Assembly (NCBI GenBank): GCA_945862505.1
Contig: CAMAYJ010000005.1
Span: forward strand, 1 to 64,000
Source: Bifidobacterium breve
GTDB lineage: Bacteria; Actinomycetota; Acidimicrobiia; Acidimicrobiales; Acidimicrobilacustridaceae
Length of the DNA: 64,000 nt
Direction: 5' to 3'
Shown here: in pieces, positions 35,490 to 43,502 of the stretch
Position numbering within the stretch: the first letter of the stretch is position 1
Layout: every line of letters begins with the position of its first letter
Made by a program: the position numbers and the translations under genes
The notes under the pieces: generated by a model
What the model saw: only the letters and a program-made list of their open reading frames with translations
Databases searched by the model: none
What the model was told of the DNA's origin: nothing

Positions 35490-36160
35490 TCAACACCTTC
35501 GATGTGAGTGTGCCAATTGAAATGGCGTGGAAGGTGCTGACCGACGTTGAGCGAATTGCGCCCTGCCTGCCCGGAGCGCAACTCCAGGAGATCGAAGGCA
35601 ATGAGTACCGGGGCATTGTCAAGGTCAAGGTGGGTCCGATCCAAGCGCAGTACAAAGGCAAGGCCATCTTCATCGAGCGCGATGACACCAACTTCAAAGC
35701 GGTTCTCGACGCGTCAGGTCGTGACACGCGCGGCCAGGGCAATGCCAGTGCCACAATCACCGCACAGCTCGAAGCTGCGGGCGACAAAACACACGTCACG
35801 GTAACCACCGATCTCACAGTGACCGGAAAGGTCGCTCAGTTTGGCCGCGGTGTTCTTGCCGACGTCAGTGCGAAGATACTCACTCAGTTCGTCGATAATC
35901 TCGAACAAACGGTTCTCGTCGACGACACGCTTACTCCCGCAACCGATGACACTGCAGAGGTTGCTCCTGCTGCAGCACCAGCTGCCTCTGCTGTTGCCGA
36001 GGAAGCACCAACAATTCGCAAGATCGATCAACCTGAACCGGAAGCAATCGATCTCTTACAGGCTGGTTCGCCGATCTTGAAGCGTGCTGTCCCCGTTCTT
36101 GGTGTCGCTATTGGTGCATTGATTGTGTACGGACTTGTGCGTCGACGCCGGCGGAAGTGA
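35480..36160 (+). CDS. CoxG-like SRPBCC protein with C-terminal membrane anchor
   Basis: A 226-residue protein: an SRPBCC/CoxG lipid-transfer-like domain at residues 1 to about 145 (FDVSVPIEMAWKVLTDVERIAPCLPGAQ and VKVGPIQAQYKGKA), an Ala/Glu/Pro-rich linker, and a C-terminal transmembrane helix (about 203-220) followed by a RRRRRK stop-transfer end. In Oligotropha CoxG has been proposed to anchor CO dehydrogenase at the membrane. The start ATG lies inside the end of the MocA-type gene. Its stop overlaps the DUF501 start, so the island reads directly into the housekeeping genes. Confidence 0.88.
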   Translation: MELINTFDVSVPIEMAWKVLTDVERIAPCLPGAQLQEIEGNEYRGIVKVKVGPIQAQYKGKAIFIERDDTNFKAVLDASGRDTRGQGNASATITAQLEAAGDKTHVTVTTDLTVTGKVAQFGRGVLADVSAKILTQFVDNLEQTVLVDDTLTPATDDTAEVAPAAAPAASAVAEEAPTIRKIDQPEPEAIDLLQAGSPILKRAVPVLGVAIGALIVYGLVRRRRRK

Positions 36161-36645
36161 CCACGGTGGCTGACGAGCGAGCCCGGATTACCGAGCTGCT
36201 CGGACGAGCGCCGATGGGGGAGTTCGAAGTCGTTGTTCGCCGCAGTGATGGCGATCCCGCAGTGTTGCGGAACGAGCCACTTCTTCCCGATGGCACGCCT
36301 ATGCCGACGCTGTATTGGCTTTGTGATCCGGCGCTGCGGTCCGCAATCGGAACAATTGAATCTGACGGTGGAGTGCGCGAAGCCGAAGCCGCGCTTGGTC
36401 CTGAACTTATTGCTGCTGCGCATGCTGCGTATGCAGTTGAACGGGATCGGGAGATTCCGGCCGATCACAAGGGCCCTGCCCCCTATGGGGGAGTGGGCGG
36501 CACCCGTGAAGGGTTGAAGTGTCTTCACGCTCATTTCGCCTATTGGCTTGCCGGTGGCGATGACCCCGTTGGGCAATGGACAAACGATCGGCTTGTTGAG
36601 CGCGATCTTCTCCCCGCTGATGCGCCGAAACGAGTAATCCGATGA
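36157..36645 (+). CDS. DUF501 family protein
   Basis: A 162-residue DUF501 protein with the conserved LYWLCDP, a KGPAPYGGVGGTREGLKCLHAHFAYWLAGGDDPVG region and terminal AP-rich residues. The function of DUF501 is unknown; the Cys and His residues in KCLHAHFAYW suggest a metal or active site. In actinobacteria it nearly always lies between the ftsB-like gene and ppx. Here the GTG overlaps the preceding coxG-like stop (GTGA) and its own stop overlaps ppx (ATGA). Confidence 0.88.
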   Translation: MTTVADERARITELLGRAPMGEFEVVVRRSDGDPAVLRNEPLLPDGTPMPTLYWLCDPALRSAIGTIESDGGVREAEAALGPELIAAAHAAYAVERDREIPADHKGPAPYGGVGGTREGLKCLHAHFAYWLAGGDDPVGQWTNDRLVERDLLPADAPKRVIR

Positions 36646-37559
36646 CGCCACCAGTTGCCGCAATTGATTGTGGAACCAACTCAGTTCGCCTATTGGTTAC
36701 TTCTGATGGGCGAACCCAAATCGAACGATTGATGCGAATCACTCGCCTTGGTCAAGGTGTTGATGCCACTGGGCGGCTCAATGAAGCGGCGATCGAGCGC
36801 ACACTCGAAGTGTTGCGTGAGTATCGCGAAGTCATCGATCGTCACGGAGTAACAAAAATTCGCATGGCAGCGACCTCGGCATCTCGGGACGCCTCGAATC
36901 GTGATGAGTTCTTTGAGGCCGCATACGAAATTCTCGGTGTGATGCCTGAAGTGATTTCTGGCGACGAGGAAGGTCGTCTTTCGTTCCTGGGAGCGACTGC
37001 AGACCTTGACCCGGAACTCGGCCCGTTCTTGGTGTGTGACATCGGGGGCGGGTCCACCGAGTTTGTGTTCGGAACCACCGAAGCCGAATCGACAATTTCG
37101 GTGGACATGGGTTGCGTGCGGATCACCGAGGCGTGGTTTCACCATGATCCGCCCACGGCCGAAGAACTTTCGCAAGCAATTTCGGTCATCGAGATTTATC
37201 TCGACGACGTGCTGCGTGAGATCCCCAATCTGGGCGAGGCCCGCACATTCGTTGGGCTAGCGGGGACCGTGAGTAATACCGCGTCGGTAGAACTCGGCCT
37301 CGCCGAGTACGACCGCGAACAGATTCACCATTTCGTGCTCACCAAACCGGCCGTCGAAGACGTCTTCCGGACGCTTGCGACCGAATCAATCGCGGAGCGT
37401 AAAGAAAATCCGGGGCTGGAAGAGCAGCGCGCCGACGTAATCGTGGGTGGACTGTGTGTTCTCGTGGCGACGATGAGGCGACTTGGACTTTCCAATTGCC
37501 TCGTCTCTGAGTCGGACATCCTCGATGGATTGGCGATGTCGCTTCTGACCGAGTCGTAA
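36642..37559 (+). CDS. Ppx/GppA-family exopolyphosphatase
   Basis: A 305-residue protein of the ASKHA fold, short form without the C-terminal HD domain, like actinobacterial Ppx1/Ppx2. The phosphate-binding motifs are AIDCGTNSVRLLV (N-terminal), GDEEGRLSFLGA and VCDIGGGSTEFVFG. It hydrolyses polyphosphate and/or pppGpp; which one is not decided by sequence. It overlaps the DUF501 gene and ends its operon near an inverted repeat CTCGG/CCGAG at 37568-37578. Confidence 0.9.
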   Translation: MTPPVAAIDCGTNSVRLLVTSDGRTQIERLMRITRLGQGVDATGRLNEAAIERTLEVLREYREVIDRHGVTKIRMAATSASRDASNRDEFFEAAYEILGVMPEVISGDEEGRLSFLGATADLDPELGPFLVCDIGGGSTEFVFGTTEAESTISVDMGCVRITEAWFHHDPPTAEELSQAISVIEIYLDDVLREIPNLGEARTFVGLAGTVSNTASVELGLAEYDREQIHHFVLTKPAVEDVFRTLATESIAERKENPGLEEQRADVIVGGLCVLVATMRRLGLSNCLVSESDILDGLAMSLLTES

Positions 37560-37604
37560 GCGGGTTGCTCGGGCCGAGACGGGCGCTGATCGAATCGCTC
37601 CAAC

Positions 37605-37621
37605 CGACCGGTCGCTAGGAT
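37605..37621 (+). promoter_or_regulatory. Leaderless promoter with adjoining palindrome
   Basis: TAGGAT (37616-37621) ends 8 nt before the GTG at 37630. Directly upstream is a 10-bp palindrome CGACCGGTCG (37605-37614), placed where a repressor would block the promoter. No ribosome binding site is present. Confidence 0.4.
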
Positions 37622-37629
37622 CGCCAGTT

Positions 37630-38220
37630 GTGACCACCCTCTTCGGACGACGAGTTTTACTTCGTCCTCTTTTAGCGACAGATTTCCCCGCATGGCGCGA
37701 AGTCCGACGTCGAAACAACGAGTGGCTGACCAAATGGGAGCCAACCCGACCGCAGGGTGCTCCTGATGTCATCGAGGACCGCGAGGCATTTTCAATTCGG
37801 TGCAGTTCCCGTCAACGTGAGCGTCAATTAGGTTCGGCCTACGGCTTTGGGATTTTTGTCGACGGAGAGTTCGCCGGTGAGATCAATTTGTCGTCGGTGC
37901 AGCGAGGTCCGTTCCAAAGCGGCAGCATTGGTTATTGGATCGATGAAGCAAAGGCGGGCTGTGGCTATACCCCCGAGGCCTTAGTGGTGTTGGCTCAGTA
38001 CTGCTTCGATGAACTTCGATTGCATCGAGTCGAGATCGCGATTGTTCCTCGAAATGACGCGAGCCTTCGAGTAGTTCAAAAACTTGACCTTCGAGACGAA
38101 GGCATTTCGAAGGGATTCCTAGAGATCGACGGGAACTGGGAAGATCACATTCGCTTTGGATTGACCTTTGAGGATTGGGTCGAACGTGGTCCAGACCTTT
38201 GCCACGCGTGGCTTACGTGA
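37630..38220 (+). CDS. GNAT N-acetyltransferase, RimJ/RimL type
   Basis: A 196-residue GNAT acetyltransferase with VLLRPLLATDFPAWREVRRRN at the start, an acetyl-CoA region around YWIDEAKAGCGYTPEALVVL (the usual RGxGxA/G is degenerate, with Cys), and LRLHRVEIAIVPRNDASLRVVQKL. This is the branch that acetylates N-terminal residues of ribosomal proteins or other small acceptors. GTG start, probably leaderless. It overlaps the MFS gene by GTGA. Confidence 0.85.
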   Translation: MTTLFGRRVLLRPLLATDFPAWREVRRRNNEWLTKWEPTRPQGAPDVIEDREAFSIRCSSRQRERQLGSAYGFGIFVDGEFAGEINLSSVQRGPFQSGSIGYWIDEAKAGCGYTPEALVVLAQYCFDELRLHRVEIAIVPRNDASLRVVQKLDLRDEGISKGFLEIDGNWEDHIRFGLTFEDWVERGPDLCHAWLT

Positions 38221-39548
38221 GGGACCTCACGCCGACGCATGGCCTTCCTAAGCGAGACGGCGCGTTTATTGCTTTCCGCTATCGCAACTTTCGATGGATG
38301 TGGTGTGCGTCGTTGCTCTCGAGCAGCGGCTCTTGGTTGCAGATGGTTGCTGTTCCCTATGTGATTTACACAATCACCGGCAGCGGGGCATGGCTTGGAT
38401 TTGCCGGCTTTCTTGGTTACGCGCCGATGGTCATTACCGGCCCATACGCCGGTTCAGTCGCCGATCGATTCGACCGCCGCAAGGTGTTAATCGTTGGCGG
38501 CGTCATCCAAGCGGCGATCACCTTTGTGCTCTGGTTCGCTTGGATCCAAGGGGTTCGAAATATTACGTTCTTCCTCGTCATACTCACGCTCGGTGCGTTT
38601 GCAGGCGGATTCACGGTGGCGTCGTGGCAGTCGTTTGTAACCGAACTCGTTCCTCGAGAGCACCTTCTTAATGCGGTCACACTGAATTCAACTCAGTTCA
38701 ACGCAGCACGTGCGTTTGGTCCTGCACTTGGCGGAATAGTGCTCGCAACGTTGGGAGTCAGTTGGTGTTTCTTTATCAACGCTGTGTCGTTCCTAGCGAT
38801 GGTCGCTGGATTGCTCGTGATCTCTGTGCCGCCACTTGTGCGTGCGGTAAAAGTTGGCAAGTCGCGTCCAATCGCCGAGATGCGGGACGCGATGCGCTAC
38901 GTGCGGACCGTGCCTGGCATCGTGACGTGTTTGATTGTGGTGTTTTCGCTTGGCATATTCGGCGGGCCGCTCTTTAACCTCCTAGTTGTTTTTGCCACTG
39001 ACGTTTATGACATCGGCGATGGCGCCTATGGTCTGTTGGCGGGCTGTCTTGGGGCGGGCGCAATCATCGTTGCTCCCATCGTCGCCGGCAGCGGGGGCCG
39101 AGCGTCGCGAAGCCGTGTGCTCACAGTTGCGATGCTTGCCTATGGCATAGCGCTTGTGGCGCTCGGAGCAGCGCCGATAGCGATTGTCGGTGCCGCAGCA
39201 CTTCTTGTTGCGGGCGCCGGCTATCTGGGTATCACCGCAAGTCTCAACACCACAGTGCAATTGCAGGTCAAAGAAGAAATGCGTGGCCGAACGATGGCGC
39301 TCTATCTCATGGTGCTTACCGTCGCGATTCCGCTTGGCGCTCTTATTCAGGGTTGGCTGGTTGACATCATTGGCGTGCAATGGACCGTCGCTGGAGCGGG
39401 AACGTTGTTTCTGGTTGTGTTTGTCATACTTCGTTTCGGATTGAATCGTTTGGGTACGATGGACTCGGTTGATCACGAATTCGATGCAGATGATGCGTTG
39501 CATATCGCCGAGGCCGAAGCATCGGAAGCGGCAATCGATCCGTTCTAA
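38217..39548 (+). CDS. MFS transporter (EntS-like efflux type)
   Basis: A 443-residue major-facilitator protein with about 11-12 membrane helices. It begins FIAFRYRNFRWMWCASLLSSSGSWLQ and contains the loop SVADRFDRRKVLIVGG between helices 2 and 3, and FNAARAFGPALGG. This is the MFS_3/EntS-like branch of exporters; the substrate is not known. The C-terminus is acidic. The GTG start overlaps the GNAT stop, so the two form an operon. A hairpin covers its stop codon. Confidence 0.85.
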   Translation: MRDLTPTHGLPKRDGAFIAFRYRNFRWMWCASLLSSSGSWLQMVAVPYVIYTITGSGAWLGFAGFLGYAPMVITGPYAGSVADRFDRRKVLIVGGVIQAAITFVLWFAWIQGVRNITFFLVILTLGAFAGGFTVASWQSFVTELVPREHLLNAVTLNSTQFNAARAFGPALGGIVLATLGVSWCFFINAVSFLAMVAGLLVISVPPLVRAVKVGKSRPIAEMRDAMRYVRTVPGIVTCLIVVFSLGIFGGPLFNLLVVFATDVYDIGDGAYGLLAGCLGAGAIIVAPIVAGSGGRASRSRVLTVAMLAYGIALVALGAAPIAIVGAAALLVAGAGYLGITASLNTTVQLQVKEEMRGRTMALYLMVLTVAIPLGALIQGWLVDIIGVQWTVAGAGTLFLVVFVILRFGLNRLGTMDSVDHEFDADDALHIAEAEASEAAIDPF

Positions 39549-39553
39549 CGGAT
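39538..39553. terminator. Inverted repeat over the MFS stop codon
   Basis: ATCCGTT (39538-39544) and AACGGAT (39547-39553) are perfect complements around CT; a realistic hairpin is ATCCG-TTCTAA-CGGAT. It includes the TAA stop and lies between convergent genes. Confidence 0.45.
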
Positions 39554-39563
39554 TTGGCGGCTA

Positions 39564-40529
39564 CTAGTCATCGTCGAATTGGTCCCTGCTGTCTGCATCG
39601 GCCTCGCCGAGAAACGCAAGACCGGGTTCGCACTCGGTGCGGATCGGACACCAACGGCAACCCCAGTTCGGACGAAAAACGGGTGCCCGTGTGCCGACGG
39701 CAAGTTCATGAAGCTTTCGGATTCCGTCGGTGGTGCGCGCGACCGCAGTGTGCAGGACGTCTTCAGTGATGGCCTCGGCGTGGGCTGTTCCAGCATCGAG
39801 GTAATAGGAGGCGGCGAGGCGAGGTGGCGTGCCGATGCGCATGGTTTCGAGCAGCGCGTAGAGGCGAAGGTCGTCGATATGCGTTGGCGACATCGAGCCG
39901 GTTTTGAAATCGATGATGACCTTGCCGGCAGTGAGTCCATCGGCACGGCCGAGTGTGAGATCTGATCGGCCGGAAATCACAATGCGGTGGTCGAGGAGTT
40001 CGAGGCGCATGCGAGCCTCGGTAATTGGAGACCATCCGACTTTGACCGGAGGGAAGCATTCAAGAAATGTGGCCACTCGCTCGTTGGCGAATGCTCGAAC
40101 CTCGGCTCGATCGGTTTCCGAACATGTGCTGAGCCAGTAGGAGATGGAGTCGTCAGATCGTTCGAGTCGGTCCATCGCCTCGTCAACGAGTTCGAGAGGT
40201 ATCGGACGCCGGCGTTGGTGCATGGAGAGTTCGATGGCTTTGTGCGCGATGGTTCCGCGTGCCAGGGGCGGACTCCACTCAAACGGTTTTTCCTTTTCGG
40301 CGAGGTAACGACGCTCGCAGCCATGGACCATGGCGAGGTCGTGTTTGTTAACAAACATGGGGGCATCGGGGCTGATCTCTGCGGCGAGGTCGGCCAAGGC
40401 ATCTTCAAGGTCGGCTCGAAGAGTTGCCTTGAGTGTGGGCGCGAACGATGGACGATCCTCAGCGGTTGCCCCGAGGAGATCGAGAACTTCCTGTTGGGCA
40501 GGATTGAGTGGCGTCTCATCAACAGTCAT
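39564..40529 (-). CDS. PD-(D/E)XK nuclease, RecB/Cas4-like, with probable 4Fe-4S cluster
   Basis: A 321-residue nuclease of the PDDEXK superfamily. It has the motif-I His in RGTIAHKAIELS, an acidic residue in GRSDLTLG, and VIIDFKTGSM as the D/E-x-K core. One Cys at VHGCERRY and three at GCRWCPIRTEC match the four-Cys iron-sulphur staple of Cas4/AddB nucleases. No CRISPR or helicase gene is next to it. The start at 40529 follows a -10 box; an open extension of 142 codons upstream is antisense to the 40600 gene and was rejected. Confidence 0.82.
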   Translation of the reverse strand: MTVDETPLNPAQQEVLDLLGATAEDRPSFAPTLKATLRADLEDALADLAAEISPDAPMFVNKHDLAMVHGCERRYLAEKEKPFEWSPPLARGTIAHKAIELSMHQRRRPIPLELVDEAMDRLERSDDSISYWLSTCSETDRAEVRAFANERVATFLECFPPVKVGWSPITEARMRLELLDHRIVISGRSDLTLGRADGLTAGKVIIDFKTGSMSPTHIDDLRLYALLETMRIGTPPRLAASYYLDAGTAHAEAITEDVLHTAVARTTDGIRKLHELAVGTRAPVFRPNWGCRWCPIRTECEPGLAFLGEADADSRDQFDDD

Positions 40530-40537
40530 CGCGCTGA

Positions 40538-40543
40538 ATGGTA
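40538..40543 (-). promoter_or_regulatory. -10 box (TACCAT) for leaderless nuclease gene
   Basis: On the minus strand TACCAT ends 8 nt before the ATG at 40529, with no ribosome binding site. Confidence 0.4.
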
Positions 40544-40599
40544 TGGACCGGCCCGCTCGTTGGTGGGGACTGTCACACCCGCTCGGCATAGTTGCGGCC

Positions 40600-41028
40600 A
40601 TGGAAGCTTCTTCGCTGCGCTTTGCAGCCGCCGCCCGAACCCTTGGCGAGGTGGCGCGCGCTGCGGGGCTCGTGGTGCCGAGCTTCCGCAGCCCGCCTCG
40701 CTTGGCTGGCGTCGATCGCACGATGAAGCGGCAGTCCGATTCCCTCGGGGTTAAGGCCGTGACCGTTGCGGTGCGAATCAAAGGGCGGCCCTGGGTGTCG
40801 GTGTTGGCCGACATGATCGACGGAGTCATTGTTGCGAACTCACTCTCTGGGCCCACCGCTGGCGCTGCCCGCACCGTCATGTGGGCAGCGGTCGAGGCCG
40901 ATGCCATGCGGGGCACAGCGCCCCACGAGGCCACCGGTGTGTCCAAGCGGCGCAACGGTGGCCGTTCTCAGAGTGCCGGGCGCCGCGGGCCTCAGCCGGC
41001 AGGTCAGCCACAGACGCGGGTGGCCTGA
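40600..41028 (+). CDS. Uncharacterised 142-residue protein with basic C-terminus
   Basis: I recognise no family. The first 110 residues look like a compact alpha/beta domain (LRFAAAARTLGEVARAAGL, then VKAVTVAVRIKGRPWVSVLADMIDGV, ending in a TAGAARTVMWAAVEADAM helix). The last 30 residues are rich in Arg, Gly and Gln and look disordered, perhaps nucleic-acid binding. It is divergent from the nuclease gene and lies just before tRNA-Leu. The ATG at 40600 has CATAGT 7 nt upstream. GC-rich codon use argues that it is a real gene. Confidence 0.6.
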   Translation: MEASSLRFAAAARTLGEVARAAGLVVPSFRSPPRLAGVDRTMKRQSDSLGVKAVTVAVRIKGRPWVSVLADMIDGVIVANSLSGPTAGAARTVMWAAVEADAMRGTAPHEATGVSKRRNGGRSQSAGRRGPQPAGQPQTRVA

Positions 41029-41079
41029 GTCGCGCCGCGTAGGGGCGGCTGCCGGGGCGGTACCGTTGCAGCAATTCCC

Positions 41080-41163
41080 GCCCGGATGGCGGAATTGGCA
41101 GACGCAGGGGGCTTAAACCCCCCGACTCGCAAGGGTTTACGGGTTCAAGTCCCGTTCCGGGCA
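41080..41163 (+). tRNA. tRNA-Leu (TAA anticodon)
   Basis: An 84-nt class II tRNA: acceptor stem GCCCGGA/TCCGGGC with A discriminator, D arm TGGCGGAATTGGCAGACGC, anticodon stem GGGGG/CCCCC with loop CTTAAAC (anticodon TAA), a variable arm, and T arm GGTTCAAGTCC. CCA is not encoded. The following 41164-41254 contains an A run and no gene. Confidence 0.96.
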
Positions 41164-41254
41164 CAAAAAACTTCTGAATTCATCGGTTCTTTGTTGATCG
41201 TGTCCTACGAGGGCATTGATCTGAGGGAGTTGAAAGTTGCTCGTTCGCAGATGC

Positions 41255-43411
41255 CTAGTTGATCAGCGGATCGCGGGGAAGCCCCAGGATGCGCTCGCCA
41301 ATCTGATTGCGCTTGATCTCTGAAGTTCCACCGGCGATCGCCAATGCGCGATGCATGAGTTGCAGTGTGCCGCCCATGAATCCTTCGTCTTCGAGGTAAA
41401 CGCCAGTTGCTCCGGCAAGTTCAAAGAGAATCGCAGCGGCTTCTTCTGCATTCTCCGACAGCAGAAGTTTCGTGACTGCACCCTCGGGCCCTGGTTCACC
41501 ACCGGCAACCGCTCGCTGCGCACTGCGCACATTGAGTGTTTCCGCTGCTTGTGATCGAGCAGTGGCTCGACCGATTCGACCAGCGCCACCCGAAAGTCGA
41601 GCGGGATTGGCGTCGAAAGGGGCGAGGAACGAAGCCGGTGGAATCACCATTGCGCCATCGCCGCTGCCGATGCTGACGCTTTCGTTGCCGAGCGTTCCGC
41701 GGGCAACTGTCCATCCACCATCAACTGGTCCGACAACGTCGTCATCAGGAACGAACACGTCGTTGAAGAACACCTCGTTAAATTCTGCGCCGCCGTTCAC
41801 CATGCGCAGTGGGCGAATCTCGACGCCTTCAGCGTGCATGTCGACAACCATGCACGTGATCCCTTGGTGCTTCGGGAGATCGGGATTTGTGCGCACAGTA
41901 ATGAGGCCGAATGCGGCGAGATGTGCACCAGTTGTCCAAACCTTCTGCCCGGTTACGAGCCATCCGCCATCGACGCGAGTTGCCTTTGTCTTTACACCCG
42001 CAGCATCGGAACCGGCATCTGGCTCACTGAACAGCTGACACCAGATGAGTTCCTGATTGAGGGCGGGCATGATCCAACGTTCCAACTGATCGTCGGTGGA
42101 GTGCTGCGTAAGGGTGAGGATGACCCAACCAGTGATTTGGTAACTCGGTCGCTTGAATCCCGCACGATTGAACTCCTCTTCAATCACGAGTTGTTCGATT
42201 GCACTTGCTGCACGACCCCACGGCTTGGGCCAATGAGGGACGGCGTAGCCAGAAGCGACGAGCGCCTGGACCTGCTTGGTTCCTTCAAGTTCCTTGACCG
42301 CTTCAATTGCTGAGCGGGCTTCAGATCGGAATGCTTCAGCTTCAGGGGGAAGTTCCACAGAGCGCACCAGCTTCACGCCCTTGCGGAGGAAGTTGGCGAT
42401 GTCGATGGCGGCTTGTTCGGCATCAATAAGCGCTTCGATCGCAAGCGCACGTCGCAAGTAAAGGTGGGCGTCGTGTTCCCATGTGAATCCGATGCCGCCG
42501 TGCACCTGAATATTGAGCTGTGCGTTCCGGTCACCGGCATGGGCTGCAGTTGCTGCGGCCATCGCTGCGGAATAGGAGAACTGTTCACCACCTGCGGCTG
42601 CAGCGCGAGCAGCATCCCAAACTTCAGCAGTGGCGATTTCTGTTTCAACCAGCATGTTGGCGCAGTGATGCTTTACTGCTTGGAACATGGCGATTGCTCG
42701 TCCGAACTGCTGACGTTCGCGTGCGTAATCGGCGGCCATGTCTGTCGTTGCACGAGCGACACCGGTTGCTTCAGCAGCAAGAACGAGCCGCGCGTAGTCG
42801 ACGAGTGCTTGTGCGCCACCATGAACGATGATCGCTTCTGCATCGTCGAAGGTGACTTGAGCGCTTCGGCGCGTGAGATCGAGATTCGCGAGGAGGCGAA
42901 CGTCGACACCCTTTGTTGTTGCGTCGACGATCGCAAGATCGCTGCCAACGGTAACGACGAGCAGATTCGCGAGAGCGCCGCTCAAGACCGATTTCACCGT
43001 GCCGGTCACTCGGCTGGATTTCGATGAAAGTGCGTCTCCGCAACCGATACCGGCAACAACTGAACCATCAGCAAGTCCCGGAAGAAGTTGGGCGGCGACC
43101 TCAGAGGGAGCAGCCGCAGAAATCGCCGCACTCGCGATCACAGTTGCGACGAACGGGCCTGGAGCGATTCCTGCGCCCATCTGTTCGACAACAACAATAA
43201 GCTCGGGCATCCCGAATCCGGAACCGCCGTTTTCTTCGGGAATGTGAAGACCGAGCCATCCGAGTTCAGCAAGGGCAGACCAGAACGGCGGCATGTTTTC
43301 GACTGAGGTTTCGAGGAGTTCCCGAGCCGCACCTCGTGAATTGTGTCGCTCGAGAAAGTCGGCGGTGACTTCGGAAAGCGTGCGGTGGTCTTCGGTAATG
43401 GCGATCGACAT
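41255..43411 (-). CDS. Fused double acyl-CoA dehydrogenase
   Basis: A 718-residue protein made of two complete acyl-CoA dehydrogenase-like units. Unit 1 (about 1-345) has LGWLGLHIPEENGG, YARERQQFGRAIAMFQAVKHHCANM and VHGGIGFTWEHDAHLYLRRA. Unit 2 (about 350-718) has CQLFSEPDAGSDAAGV, TGQKVWTTGAHLAAFGL and a GGTSEIKRNQIGERILGLPRD end. Actinobacterial steroid-type dehydrogenases are often heterotetramers of two such subunits; here both are on one chain. It oxidises an acyl-CoA of unknown structure, perhaps a bulky ring- or branched-chain ester. The start at 43411 has GGAGCAG upstream; a longer open frame upstream is antisense. Confidence 0.85.
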   Translation of the reverse strand: MSIAITEDHRTLSEVTADFLERHNSRGAARELLETSVENMPPFWSALAELGWLGLHIPEENGGSGFGMPELIVVVEQMGAGIAPGPFVATVIASAAISAAAPSEVAAQLLPGLADGSVVAGIGCGDALSSKSSRVTGTVKSVLSGALANLLVVTVGSDLAIVDATTKGVDVRLLANLDLTRRSAQVTFDDAEAIIVHGGAQALVDYARLVLAAEATGVARATTDMAADYARERQQFGRAIAMFQAVKHHCANMLVETEIATAEVWDAARAAAAGGEQFSYSAAMAAATAAHAGDRNAQLNIQVHGGIGFTWEHDAHLYLRRALAIEALIDAEQAAIDIANFLRKGVKLVRSVELPPEAEAFRSEARSAIEAVKELEGTKQVQALVASGYAVPHWPKPWGRAASAIEQLVIEEEFNRAGFKRPSYQITGWVILTLTQHSTDDQLERWIMPALNQELIWCQLFSEPDAGSDAAGVKTKATRVDGGWLVTGQKVWTTGAHLAAFGLITVRTNPDLPKHQGITCMVVDMHAEGVEIRPLRMVNGGAEFNEVFFNDVFVPDDDVVGPVDGGWTVARGTLGNESVSIGSGDGAMVIPPASFLAPFDANPARLSGGAGRIGRATARSQAAETLNVRSAQRAVAGGEPGPEGAVTKLLLSENAEEAAAILFELAGATGVYLEDEGFMGGTLQLMHRALAIAGGTSEIKRNQIGERILGLPRDPLIN

Positions 43412-43502
43412 TGAGCTGCTCCAGAACGAGATACGGGTCCGCGGAAGCGTATCCACCGAATGAGTGGCGCACCTATGTGGAGCGACACACCAGAATGGCG
43501 TT

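Noticed and set aside
40530-40955. Open extension of the nuclease frame on the minus strand
   Set aside because: It is antisense to the 40600-41028 gene, has no family match, and a leaderless -10 box supports the start at 40529.
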